From the NCBI GenBank assembly GCA_033675265.1, contig JAUJYZ010001401.1:428461-492460 (forward strand): a DNA stretch of 64,000 nt, written 5' to 3'. Every line of letters starts with the position of its first letter. Position 1 is the first letter of the stretch. Positions 21,001 through 27,598 of the stretch are shown here, piece by piece. The notes under the pieces are model-generated. The model did no database searches. It was not told the DNA's origin and saw nothing but the letters and a program-made list of their open reading frames with translations. Made by a program: the position numbers and the translations under genes. The DNA is from Actinostola sp. cb2023 (taxonomy: Eukaryota; Cnidaria; Anthozoa; Actiniaria; Actinostolidae).

Positions 21001-22712
21001 TGTTACTTTCAGGCACATTCGGAAGACCCTCTCCGTGTTTGGTACGAGTGATAAGCAAGCAAGAGCATCGTCTAAGTCTGATTTATCCAACATCGTAACA
21101 AATGTCCCTTCGTCGTCTCGGTATTGAAGCCTTGGTGTTTTCATTCCTGATATGTAGCTTCCCACTATGTCTCTAACAAGATGAACGAAAACATCGAAAT
21201 CGGAATGACAAAGTATTTCCTTATCAACAGTTTGCTTTTTACATCTGTCAGCGTACAATATCTTTAGCTGAACCGCCATCTTCAAACCTGAAATAAGTTT
21301 ACACGTTTTACTTACTTACTTCCCATGCCAAAATGCTAAGAATAGACCTGTCAAACGTTGACAAGTTGCATGTCAAAACCATAACATTCACGCCTACAAA
21401 CGAAGCCGCAGCCGCCAGCAAACCTAACGTTTGAAACTAGAAACAACCGTCAAAATAGTTTACGCTATACACTTGATCGCAAATGGTAGTATGCCCTGAA
21501 ACTTCGCCCTTTTACTAATTTCGAGGTGCTCTTCTCATTTCTGGAGTTCATTTTGACACTACTGTTCGAATTAAGGGGGTTGGGATCACGTGACCTCTTT
21601 AGTGCAAGTCGCCTATTATACACATCACCATTGCTTGGATGTCCATGTTAAATGATGGTTCTGTCTCGATCTTCACTACATTGAATTGGTGAGACATAAA
21701 ATACCCCACACTACTGTTCGACTAAGAGTAGGGCACAGAGTAGCCTCCTTTGCAGACCTCCTTAGGGCTCATCAAGCGGATGGGATTTTTAGGACCACCC
21801 CCTAAGGACGTCTGCAAAGGAAGCAAGGCACAGAGTTCCCAGTGTGCATGGTCTAAGCTATTTTATAACATAGGTATGATATAACGTGCGCTCTGATTGG
21901 TTGGTTAGCGTGTGTCCGTAAGCCCACGGACAGACGCTAAGGCTACGGACACACGCTCACATCATGGCCATAGCGCGTGCTCTGAAATCAATTGGAAAAT
22001 AGTGACTATGTTATAAAAGAAATGATCAATGCTTAGCGTGCATCCATCGAGTTATGGAGCACTTGGGAGAGCACTCGTGAAGCTCTTGGCTACACCTCAA
22101 GCAACTCTTACGCTTCTCTCGTGATCTCCCAAATTCCCGCGTGCTCCATAACTCGATGGACGCACGCTAAGCGTTGACCATTCCTTAATCAATGTAGTCT
22201 AAATTGCATAGACTTACATGTACATATATATATGTATGCCAACATGGTAAATAAAATGAATAAGTAAATTAATTAATGTACAGTACATTTTATAAACAAA
22301 GTGCTTTAACTTGCATAGCATGTACAAAATGAAATGCTCATTGAACAATAACTAAGTTATCATTATCACAAATGTCATAATGCATCAATTAGATAACTCA
22401 GTTATAGTGTACACCTATAAAGGTTGAGGTGTTACAAGTCCTCTGACTTTACTGTAGCTATTATTTCAGTATTAACTTTGTCTCGTCTAAATGCCGCAGG
22501 AATGGTAATTTGGCGCTCAAAACTGCACAAGTCAAAAGCCTGCTTACCGCTGCATCATGCCTTGCTCCTTCAGCCAAGATATCTGAGTAATAACCTCTTT
22601 GTTTTATATTAGGATAACTTAATCCTGCTGACTGTGGAGAGCGTGGAGAAGCTGTTCTTCTGCTTGGAGATCTTGGAGAAACCAAGTTCAAGTTTCGCGC
22701 GTGACCGTTCAT
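1..22712 (-). CDS. DNAH1: Axonemal dynein heavy chain DNAH1, 5' part (15 exons, runs off left edge)
   Basis: DNAH1 is the heavy chain of an inner-arm dynein (I1/f-associated family) that drives ciliary and flagellar beating. Exons read on the minus strand: 22712-22548, 17660-17588, 17450-17356, 17181-17093, 16577-15861, 15660-15503, 13593-13379, 13218-13051, 12545-12415, 11799-11670, 5996-5782, 5345-5120, 2643-2441, 1029-732 and 132-1. All introns are GT-AG and the phases join without a break into 1005 codons. Blocks I recognise from animal DNAH1 are KQRGYYSDIL (exon 1), PRKIEIER (exon 4), RTPEEWMCLG and YNLYVDCMP (exon 5), RSMNKITFDRVVS (exon 6), NLFDKGIL (exon 10), LLESVGENEP (exon 11), LPSSILVGSF (exon 12), KPNSIEELAE (exon 13) and EIANDTRRL with YNNRERLF (exon 14). 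The window covers the tail and the start of the linker; the AAA motor lies beyond base 1. Introns total about 19.7 kb, mostly repeats. Splice sites are inferred from the sequence, not from transcripts. Confidence 0.95.
477..725. repeat. Half of a foldback MITE followed by a 61-bp tandem triplication in DNAH1 intron 14
   Basis: From 477 the sequence matches the left arm of a MITE family also found at 12758-12930 and 38901-39082 (start TAGAGT, then a GTGGGA segment). Instead of a right arm there are three tandem copies of a 61-bp unit (540-600, 601-661, 662-725) beginning GTGTCCAAGCATTCTGATTG. The array ends about 6 bp from the splice donor of DNAH1 exon 14. Confidence 0.8.
1074..2162. mobile_element. 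Foldback element with TTAA flanks, split by a LINE
   Basis: Both ends carry AAGGGGGACT in inverted orientation and are flanked by TTAA (1070-1073 and 2163-2166), the target used by piggyBac-type transposons. Inverted arms continue inward and include a central GAATCTTTAGAG/CTCTAAAGATTC pair. A LINE fragment at 1113-1634 interrupts the left arm. Without it the element is about 560 bp and nearly all palindromic. No transposase is encoded. It lies in DNAH1 intron 13. Confidence 0.75.
1113..1634 (-). mobile_element. 5'-truncated CR1/L2-like LINE, C-terminal fragment
   Basis: Minus-strand translation gives the conserved C-terminal end of a CR1/L2/Jockey-type reverse transcriptase ORF: TPLLRDLHWLPVRFRI, FKAIHGLAPDYI, GDRAFAVGVPKLWNSLP and FKRRLKTYLFRQAYD, then a stop. 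The 3' tail is a short TTA microsatellite (plus-strand AATAAT run, 1111-1129) rather than poly(A), as in that clade. It is flanked by a 5-bp direct repeat, ATTTA (1108-1112 and 1635-1639). The first residues of the open frame starting at 1652 come from the surrounding foldback element, not from the LINE. Confidence 0.85.
2741..2917 (-). mobile_element. LINE 3' fragment (CR1/L2-like), copy 1
   Basis: A microsatellite tail (AATAATAAT) is followed by about 170 bp that is nearly identical to 34530-34727. Read on the minus strand it begins [13 protein letters not shown] and then stops, which matches the extreme C-terminus of CR1/L2-like ORF2 (compare FKRRLKTYLFR in the fragment at 1113-1634). A palindromic element is inserted at its truncated 5' end. 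Confidence 0.75.
2918..3586. mobile_element. 669-bp near-perfect palindromic element with TTAA target duplication
   Basis: Arms of about 310 bp (2918-3240 and 3265-3586) are almost exact inverted copies around a short centre. The ends read GGTGACTCCAACATAATTG inward. TTAA flanks both sides (2914-2917 and 3587-3590). The related LINE tail at 34530-34727 has one uninterrupted TTAA at the same point, so it is a paralogous empty site. There is no coding capacity. It is probably a piggyBac-mobilised MITE. Confidence 0.85.
5410..5755. repeat. GATGAT-rich 30-33-bp minisatellite in DNAH1 intron 11
   Basis: About ten units alternate TGATGATGATTGATGATGATG with CAGTCATTGAG. The unit length is near a multiple of three, so the minus strand reads as an open His/Ile/Asn-rich frame. 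That frame is an artefact of the repeat and not a gene. The array occupies most of the 436-bp intron between exons 11 and 12. Confidence 0.85.
6025..6246. mobile_element. 222-bp MITE with a 31-G run and 5-bp duplication GTATA
   Basis: Inverted ends CAGGGGCGGATC and GATCCGTCCCTG are flanked by GTATA on both sides (6020-6024 and 6247-6251). An uninterrupted run of 31 G occupies 6039-6069. It lies in DNAH1 intron 10, 29 bp upstream of exon 11 on the gene strand. The superfamily is uncertain: the ends look hAT-like, but an 8-bp duplication is not seen. Confidence 0.75.
6301..6412. mobile_element. Short foldback element beside the 17-bp array
   Basis: Imperfect inverted arms run from GTACAGTTACCCTGGCTTCC to GGCGGCTAGGGTACAGTAC. 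It is about 110 bp, non-coding, and lies directly next to the left terminal repeat of the element at 6413. Confidence 0.5.
6413..11635. mobile_element. Tc1/pogo-like element swollen by an internal minisatellite
   Basis: The left end reads CAGTCAACTCTCACTAAT and the right end, inverted, reads TAGTCAATTCTCACC. Both are flanked by TA (6411-6412 and 11636-11637). About 130 bp of unique sequence follows the left end. The remaining 5 kb is a 17-bp tandem array. The outermost units (GTGTCCATAATAGTGAG) are the inverse of the terminal sequence CTCACTAATAAAAGTGGACAC with a small deletion. The element fills almost all of DNAH1 intron 10. No transposase is present. Confidence 0.65.
6545..11620. repeat. 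17-bp minisatellite, about 300 units
   Basis: The dominant unit is CCAGGTGTGCACAATAG, with TGAGGTGTGCACAATAG and CGAGGTGTGC variants arranged in blocks. The edges (6545-7140 and 11380-11620) are more varied, with TCCATAATAG and GCATAATAG forms, while the centre is homogenised. Occasional units are truncated or carry extra GT steps. Because 17 is not a multiple of three and the unit holds no minus-strand stop, all three minus frames stay open for up to 1600 codons. These frames are not genes. Confidence 0.95.
11896..12093. mobile_element. 198-bp MITE with 6-bp duplication AAAATA, DNAH1 intron 9
   Basis: The inverted ends AGGGGTGTCGAATGGTC and GACCATTCGATACCCCT differ at one position. AAAATA flanks both sides (11890-11895 and 12094-12099). 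The element is non-coding; short open frames across it on the plus strand are incidental. Confidence 0.75.
12758..12930. mobile_element. 173-bp foldback MITE in DNAH1 intron 8
   Basis: The ends TAGAGTTGTTTTCGTATGAG and CTAATACGAAAATGACTCTA are inverted copies. The interior carries GTGATTGGTTGAATAGA, which is shared with a relative at 38901-39082; the left arm is also present at 477. Three copies in one window mark it as an abundant family. Confidence 0.75.
13258..13350. repeat. Short palindromic dispersed repeat (AATTCTCC family), copy 1
   Basis: A TGATCAAAAACTAAATTCTCC arm and its inverse (GGAGAATTTGGAT) flank a TTTGAATTC centre. The same structure recurs at about 38138-38243, 39375-39470, 40139-40220 and 46085-46185, often with GTTCTTG just outside. 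This copy fills most of DNAH1 intron 7. Confidence 0.65.
13605..15385. repeat. 89-bp satellite in DNAH1 intron 6, about 20 units
   Basis: Each unit contains AGATACATGGTGCAACATTG, the 16-bp perfect palindrome ATATTGCTAGCAATAT in most copies, and CAGCATGTGTCAGTCGTGAA, then AATCACAAATGAAGTTA. Units form variant classes (GTGCAAC versus GTGGAAC; GTGAAATC versus ATGAAACC) that recur in order, suggesting higher-order copying of two or three units. Short minus-strand cysteine-rich open frames are shadows of the repeat. Confidence 0.92.
15421..15482. repeat. Near-perfect 62-bp hairpin beside DNAH1 exon 6
   Basis: Left arm 15421-15449 (CATCCTCGGGAACCCAGG onward) and right arm 15455-15482 are inverted copies around AGCAA. 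A related, wider-spaced version with GAATATACCCCTGGGTTCCC lies at about 28345-28527. Probably the core of a MITE. It sits 20 bp downstream of the exon 6 splice donor on the gene strand. Confidence 0.7.
16652..16945. mobile_element. Foldback MITE in DNAH1 intron 4
   Basis: Arms of about 85 bp, including TATACACCTATTCCAAA and CGGGCCGAAAGCAACAAGC on the left, are repeated in inverse at 16860-16945. The centre is AT-rich. Just beyond the right arm, a GACGTTTCGATGTC motif around 16980 recurs at about 32270, which points to another dispersed family. Confidence 0.7.
17835..18298 (+). repeat. Left terminal inverted repeat of the DD37E transposon
   Basis: Matches the inverse of 21320-21613 over its whole length except for the MITE insertion at 17958-18126. 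The inner border is CATGGGAA, after which the two arms diverge. Confidence 0.9.
17958..18126. mobile_element. 169-bp MITE nested in the left terminal repeat
   Basis: Ends ATGTTTGACACAG and CTGTGTCAGACAT are inverted, with TA on both sides (17956-17957 and 18127-18128). Inner arms with TTTTCTAAGATTTTGTTTGG also pair. The intact right arm of the host transposon shows the empty site, with a single TA between GGGCA and CTACCAT. Confidence 0.9.
18372..19465 (+). pseudogene. DD37E transposase (IS630/Tc1/mariner), one frameshift
   Basis: The transposase cuts and pastes the element. The first in-frame ATG is 18372 (MDSLKVNS). About 160 residues of helix-turn-helix DNA-binding region follow, including FDISKMLKISPITVKKVWNR. 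The reading frame then shifts between about 18846 and 18862, apparently by a 1-nt deletion, and continues to 19465. The DDE_3 catalytic core is complete: D in KFFDEAG (GAC 18926-18928), D in IVIMDNLSVH (GAC 19196-19198) and E in PDLNPIEMCFNKLK (GAG 19310-19312). Thirty-seven residues separate the second D from E, hence DD37E; 89 separate the two D. The total is about 364 residues, typical for the superfamily. No plausible intron bridges the frame change. A sequencing error cannot be excluded. Confidence 0.88.
19833..21279 (-). pseudogene. Transposon accessory protein: PB1 domain, Cys/His cluster, coiled coil; one frameshift
   Basis: Unrecognised protein carried by the DD37E element, convergent to the transposase. 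The start is ATG at 21279 (MAVQLKILYAD). Residues 1-90 fit a PB1 domain: a basic first strand (LKILYADRCKK), then the acidic OPCA-like motif YRDDEGTFVTMLDKSDLDDA. PB1 domains mediate head-to-tail protein assembly. The frame then changes near 20935, where an A5 run (GGCGAAAAACG) reads through if one A is removed, giving ARRKRLF, a basic nuclear-signal-like stretch. Further on are CHNCHLRLGHTSRKC and KCSSVFHCGLEKFH, a Cys/His cluster resembling but longer than a retroviral-type knuckle. A lysine- and glutamate-rich coiled coil (KQKVNKLKNEKEQ) follows, then a Ser/Thr-rich tail. Total about 480 residues. Its role is unknown; DNA-end or transposase assembly is only a guess. Confidence 0.75.
21320..21613 (-). 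repeat. Right terminal inverted repeat of the DD37E transposon
   Basis: 294 bp, the uninterrupted partner of 17835-18298. It ends 41 bp upstream of the accessory gene start, so the promoter for that gene is probably within the repeat. The equivalent inner end of the left arm lies 73 bp upstream of the transposase start. Confidence 0.9.
21738..22172. repeat. Cluster of three small foldback elements in DNAH1 intron 1
   Basis: Inverted pairs are seen at 21738-21826 (CTCCTTTGCAGACCTCCTTA against its inverse), 21850-22018 (TTTTATAACATAG against CTATGTTATAAAA) and 22031-22172 (32-bp arms starting GCTTAGCGTGCATCCATCGA). The third has perfect arms apart from one mismatch. None encodes a protein. Confidence 0.65.
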
Positions 22713-22899
22713 CCTCGAATATTAGAACGGAATTCCACAGTTCTTGACCATATAATAGATAAACACCCACAATAATATATAAACCACACGTTGGTTGAGT
22801 TATTAGTGTCTTTAGAGTAGGAATAAGTCCATATTTAAGGATTTTTTCAGTAGATATTTTGTTCTTCCTCCGTGTTTTGACGGCGGGTTGTGGAGTAAC

Positions 22900-22913
22900 G
22901 TTTCTATGACGAC
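22900..22913. promoter_or_regulatory. Candidate RFX X-box upstream of DNAH1
   Basis: The 14-mer GTTTCTATGACGAC fits the X-box consensus RYYNYY-N(1-3)-RRNRAC with a 2-base spacer. It lies 188 bp upstream of the DNAH1 start codon. RFX factors bind X-boxes in promoters of ciliary genes, so the position suits the gene. The consensus is loose and chance matches occur, so this is only a candidate. Confidence 0.45.
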
Positions 22914-24041
22914 CTGGTGACTAAACATCCCGGATGACTAAACAATGGCCGCCATCTTGTGAAATGAAATGCATTAGCGCGGATTTTTTTTCCTTATTTT
23001 TTTCTTCTTTTTTGGAAGAATTAAAACTATACATTTTTATTATTATTCCCATTATATTATTTTTATTGTAAAGCGCTATTGGATAAATTAGAAATAGCGC
23101 TATATAAATTGCGAAGGAAGCCCGATATAAATTAGTAGTATTATTATTTTTTTGGTATTAGAAAGTCAGATTTAATATCGAGTTTCAAGATTACTCAGCA
23201 GAAAAAAAACAAACGACACACATGACTCAAGTAGATTTGAATCTTAGTTTTGAAAGCAGCTGTAGATCTTCAAGCTATTAAAAGTCAGATTGAGATTGCA
23301 GACTAAAATTATGCTAGAAGCTCTTAAAATATTATTACAAACGTGAACGTTACACCATCTGACCTATGTAACCTCCAGACGTATCATGTACGTTCACCCG
23401 ACACATAGTCTCCCTCGCACTCCTGTCACTGATTGTCCTGATCAGAGAAATGATATTGTATTGAAGAAGATGTCCTTGTTTTATCGACGGAAAACTCACC
23501 CGAACTTGGCCAAACTCGACGTTTCGGGATCTTAGAGAGCGGGCTTTACACGAACTCATCAAAATCAAATCATTGAACTCAAAGTCAAAAGTCAAATGAA
23601 CTCAAAGTCAAAGGCAAATCAAATGAACTCGACCATACATGTATATACATAGTCTCCCTCGTCAGCAACTGTCAGTCATTGAAGTCTCTCCTCACGACTG
23701 ACATTGTTTGTCATAAGCCCGAGTGTACGCTCATTGAGCGTCTTGTTTTTATTAATTCAGATAATGAGGATGCACAGAAAGTTTTAGCAAAGACGGCATG
23801 CAAAGATGAAGAAACGCGAAGTCAGTGAGATTGGGGAAAATTATGCAAGCTCAATTTATTAGAAAACAACAAATGAAGTTGTGTCAATTTCTTTAATTTG
23901 CATAATCTTTCTGCAATCCTGCACCTTATAGGAAGAAACAATGCCTTTATGGAAATCACCATTGGCCATGTGTTAGGCTGTGCGTTAGCATTATCATAGT
24001 CTGCTAACAGCCCTCCTTTTCCCTCCAGACTCAGTGAAGAC

Positions 24042-24150
24042 GAGTTTTTAGAATCCCGTGGACGCACGAGTTTTTAGAATCCCGTGGACGCACGAGTTTT
24101 TAGAATCCCGTGGACGCACGAGTTTTTAGAATCCCGTGGACGCACGAGGA
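24042..24150. repeat. 26-bp tandem repeat, four copies
   Basis: The unit is GAGTTTTTAGAATCCCGTGG followed by ACGCAC. It lies inside a foldback element whose arms are near 24000 and 24260. Confidence 0.85.
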
Positions 24151-24630
24151 GAATGGGGACGAGCGGGGAGAATTTTCCTCTCCCTTCTCCACCTCCTAAA
24201 CTTTCCCCAATCCTCGAGCGTCCGGGATCGGTTTTTCCCGGGATCTTTTCTCTCATCTGGAGGGAAAAGAGGGGACTGTTAACAGTCTACATTATCATTA
24301 CATATGGAATGTGGTACTTCTGTGTTCTAAATAACTGGATTATGGCAGACTCAATTAGTTATATTATTACAACTCTGATGCATATACATGTCTAACCTAG
24401 TACACGCAGAACTCTACTGAAAAGAACTGAAGTTCATAAATGAAAAGACGAGACATTCTCTTGAACTTCAGCTCGACTTTTCGGCTGATTTTCATGAAAA
24501 AGTAGGGTCAACTGTTTTACAATCTAGGAAACAATCCCAAAAAGAATCATGCCAACAAGAGGTTGCAGAAACTTTATTTTCAACAGAAGTAAAACATATT
24601 TATATACAATGCACCAATATCTCAATCAAA

Positions 24631-24636
24631 TTTATT
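24631..24636 (-). terminator. NDUFB8 polyadenylation signal AATAAA
   Basis: AATAAA on the minus strand 15 bp after the NDUFB8 stop codon. A short 3' UTR is implied. Confidence 0.6.
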
Positions 24637-24650
24637 AGAAGTCAGACTCT

Positions 24651-27598
24651 CTACATTCCAAATAAAGAGTTTGGAACTTTTCCTTTGTCTTCTGCTGGAT
24701 CTTTTCCAGGATCACCTCCACGTTCTAGGTAGAGATTATCATAAGGAAACTCTCTAGGAATCTGAAAACAAAGAAAACATATTTATAACTGGTATCCAAC
24801 TCATTCATGAGGAAAATACAACAGAAACCATAAATGTATTTGATCCAAAATCGTCCTCATTTACATAAACTTTAACTTTGATTTTGTCAATGAAAACAAC
24901 ACGTATCATCAATAGTAAAACATGACATCTGTTCATTGGATAAGCAGTTTACAACATTCTGTAGAAATATAACTCTGCTGCGCATGTTGTATAAAACACT
25001 ACACAGAAATATAATTATATAAGCAAATTTACAAATTTAATTTTGCTACACAAAACTGTGATCACATTTTACACTGGAACTCTGTTAATCTGGCCACCAA
25101 CAATCAAAAGTCTGTCTTAGCAGGAATGTTTTTCTTCTTCTTAGCAGGAATGCTTGAATATAATTATGCTGATCTGACATTACACAATGTACATCTACAG
25201 ATCTACAGATGTCCAGCACTCAACAAAGTCCATTGGGTTACTACTAGCTGTATAGTGTACAAGGTCTCATGTACAATACAATACAATACAATAACTTCAT
25301 GTACTTACTGCAGGGTTTTGTGAGGGAGCATCATATAAATATGACAGATATCCAACAACACCAAGAAAACCAAAGGCAACTAGGAAGTGTTTTAGAACTT
25401 CAGTCCTATCAAATATTAAAATAACCTGTCTCATTAATGGTACTGTGTGATCCCTGTTGATTAATACAATACAATACAATACAATACAATACAATACAAT
25501 ACAATACAATACAATACAATACAATACAATACAACACAACACAACACAATACAACACAATACAATACAATACAATACAATACAATACAATACAACAACTT
25601 TTAATAATACCAATGTTATTGTTTGTACCTGGTGTACTTATCATTACTTTCAACCTCTTGCCAAACCCAGATATTAATAGCGTCTTCATCTTCATGAACC
25701 TGTTCATCATTAACAAACTTGATACATATATTAATTAATTGTCTGGCCTGTTATACTATTGCTGGGATTCAATCAGCTGATAAAAGTCCATGAATCTAAT
25801 TATCTGGTCCCAAATAGTGGTCAAACCATTCTCATACCCAGAGCCCACTCGTCATTTGGTTTGTTGTGGGCAATGGGAAACCAAATGACAAGTGGACTCT
25901 GGGTATGAGAATGGTGGTCAAACATGACCACCACTTGCCCCCTCCCGACCCCCTCCCTCCTTCCCTAATGCAGGGAAAACCCACTCCATGATTTTCCTCA
26001 CAGGGGGAGGGGTGATTTACTTATAAAGCTACAATGTACATATACAGTGGAACCTCGATATAACGATGTGCCAAGGGACTGACCAAATTAGATCGGGATA
26101 TCGGGATATCATTACAACGAATTCCCAATATAACGATTTTTCGGGAAAAGACCCAAAAATATCGTTATATCGGGTATCGTTAATAAATGTATTTATCATG
26201 GGTATGGAACATGTGCATAGGGTGCAGTTTGGTATGTGAGGTTGTTGTGTTAGGGCGGAGTGCTTTCATTAGCGGGACGCTAATATATAATCAGCTAGGA
26301 TGACGTTGTAGTCATTCGCGTCCAACGTCAGTCACACTCGGCGCTCCACACATTTAAATACCCAATGACTGCAAGACGATACAGGCAGGTTTCTCACTTC
26401 CTTGAAACTCCATAAATACTACTTATGATATCTTACATATTGCTACCTGGTCTCAGTGGTTCACTGACAATAAATATTATATAAGTCAACCTCACGTTGA
26501 TAACTAGCAATACTATAATACAAATGTGTATTAACTGATAGTTATTGAGTGAATAAAGAGAGCGCACGCGGCTCGTGTGGACACACCCTATAAGTGGTTG
26601 CGTATTACATGATAAATGTTTTATATTCGGTTGAGCGGGGGAGCGAATTAGAATATAATTGATTTTTCATGTGGTGTCCGTTGTGCCTTATAGCTGTACC
26701 GGCGATGTAATCCCTATTGTAACAAACTGTTAAACAGACACGTTACAGTCTTTATGCAATGAGAACTAAAGGATTTTAGTATTGTCATATCTTTTCAAGT
26801 GTTAAACCTACCTTTTTTATCGCGCAATGATTTATTTAATCGTTATATCAGGGTAAATTTTACGTTTGGGCTGCCAGATTGTGATCGTTATATCGGGAAT
26901 ATCGTTATATCGAGTATCATTAAATCGGGATTTTTCTCCATACATTTACTGTAACATTTGCCGGGCTGTCAAATGTTGATCGTTATACCGGGAACATCGT
27001 TATATCGAGTATCGTTATATCGGGGTTCCACTGTACATGTATGAACATACAGGCTCAGCATAGTTCCTTCTGTCTTGCATATCCCACCATCCAAAATATT
27101 GTCGTCTTTGAGATGAGATGTATGGTAAGTTGGGGTAATCTCCTAGATCAAGACCATCATCAACCCAGCCTGTCTTCACAACATTTCTATTGTCATCATT
27201 TGGAACTGGTAATGGAGGATCTGACTTTGCAGTATGATAGCCTGCTAAAACTAGAAAAGTATGTATAAATTTTAATATCACACATGAAGGAGCAATTCTA
27301 CTAGTCATAAGTCACCTATATGCGGTCAAGCCACATGAGAAGACTCATAGTTTCATATACAATATATTATAATACATGTATAGACAGTAGACTGATACTG
27401 ATAGAGTTGAGAGTCATTTCCATCTTGAAAAAACATATACGAAAAAGCTTAGAAAATGCCATATAAATTTAACAGTCAGTAAATTAATATATCTAAAATT
27501 ACATTACCTGTTCTTTGGCCTAGGATAATACTTCTTATAGCTCTAGAAGGTGCAAATGTTTTGGGTACTCGAGCTGCAGTGTAAGCTCTGTACGCCAT
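24651..27598 (-). CDS. NDUFB8: NADH dehydrogenase 1 beta subcomplex subunit 8 (complex I), complete
   Basis: NDUFB8 is an accessory subunit of the membrane arm of mitochondrial complex I. Exons: 27598-27508, 27250-27051, 25699-25629, 25405-25309 and 24761-24651 (stop TAG), giving 189 residues (human about 186). Phases join exactly. The 5' end of exon 2 may instead be 27244 (AG choices a few bases apart; both keep frame). The N-terminus is Arg-rich without acidic residues (MAYRAYTAARVPK), as expected for mitochondrial import. Recognised family blocks are DDGLDLGDYPNLP and WWDMQDRRNYAEP in exon 2, one membrane helix in exon 4 (HFLVAFGFLGVVGYLSYLY), and FPYDNLYLERGGDP near the C-terminus. Intron 2 contains a 989-bp pogo-like element; intron 3 holds a pentanucleotide microsatellite. 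The gene is head-to-head with the RRAS2-like gene, 1.25 kb away. Confidence 0.95.
25465..25604. repeat. ACAAT pentanucleotide microsatellite in NDUFB8 intron 3
   Basis: About 28 tandem ATACA units with a central block of ACACA variants. A short run of the same unit occurs at 25272-25292. Long open frames here (repeated Tyr-Cys-Ile-Val-Leu) are artefacts. Confidence 0.95.
25826..25915. repeat. 90-bp foldback in NDUFB8 intron 2
   Basis: Arms beginning CCATTCTCATACCCAGAG with inverse CTCTGGGTATGAGAATGG surround a GTCATTTGGTTTG/CAAATGAC centre. Confidence 0.75.
26045..27033. mobile_element. Non-autonomous pogo/Tigger-like element, 989 bp
   Basis: Ends CAGTGGAACCTCGATATAAC and GTTATATCGGGGTTCCACTG are inverted and flanked by TA (26043-26044 and 27034-27035). 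TIRs of this form are typical of pogo/Tigger elements. Subterminal ATCGTTATATCG motifs recur inside both ends. No transposase frame remains. Inserted in NDUFB8 intron 2, its right end 17 bp from exon 2. Confidence 0.85.

Larger units (their letters stand above)
17835..21613. mobile_element. DD37E Tc1/mariner-superfamily transposon with two convergent genes
   Basis: The ends begin GGCGACTTGCACTAA in inverted orientation and are flanked by TA (17833-17834 and 21614-21615). The terminal inverted repeats are long: right 21320-21613 (294 bp), left 17835-18298 (293 bp once a nested 169-bp MITE and its duplicated TA are removed). The inner 170 bp of the arms is almost identical and the outer part slightly diverged. 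The element is 3779 bp and lies in DNAH1 intron 1. It encodes a transposase on the plus strand and a PB1/zinc-cluster protein on the minus strand, with their 3' ends about 370 bp apart. Both genes are frameshifted, so this copy is probably dead. Confidence 0.9.
22713..24650. other. Intergenic, DNAH1 promoter to NDUFB8 3' end
   Basis: Holds the DNAH1 upstream region (X-box candidate at 22900) and a LINE-like tail near 23070-23150 (GCGCTATATAAATTG followed by ATT repeats). A GAACTCAAAGTCAAA duplication lies around 23578-23615. A fragment ending GCTCATTGAGCGTCTTGTT at 23731-23749 recurs at 55690-55710. A foldback spans about 23997-24290 (CCCTCCTTTTCCCTCCAGA against its inverse) and contains a 26-bp array. 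No gene was recognised. Confidence 0.6.

Noticed and set aside
17835..21613. Whether the PB1-domain gene is an exon set of DNAH1, which is also on the minus strand
   Set aside because: DNAH1 exon 1 (ending 22548) joins exon 2 (17660) in phase, and the PB1 gene has its own start and stop inside the transposon repeats.
25297..25738. Tyr-Cys-Ile-Val-Leu and Asn-Thr-Ile-Gln-Tyr repeat open frames
   Set aside because: The pentanucleotide microsatellite reads in every frame; the only real coding here is NDUFB8 exons 3 and 4.
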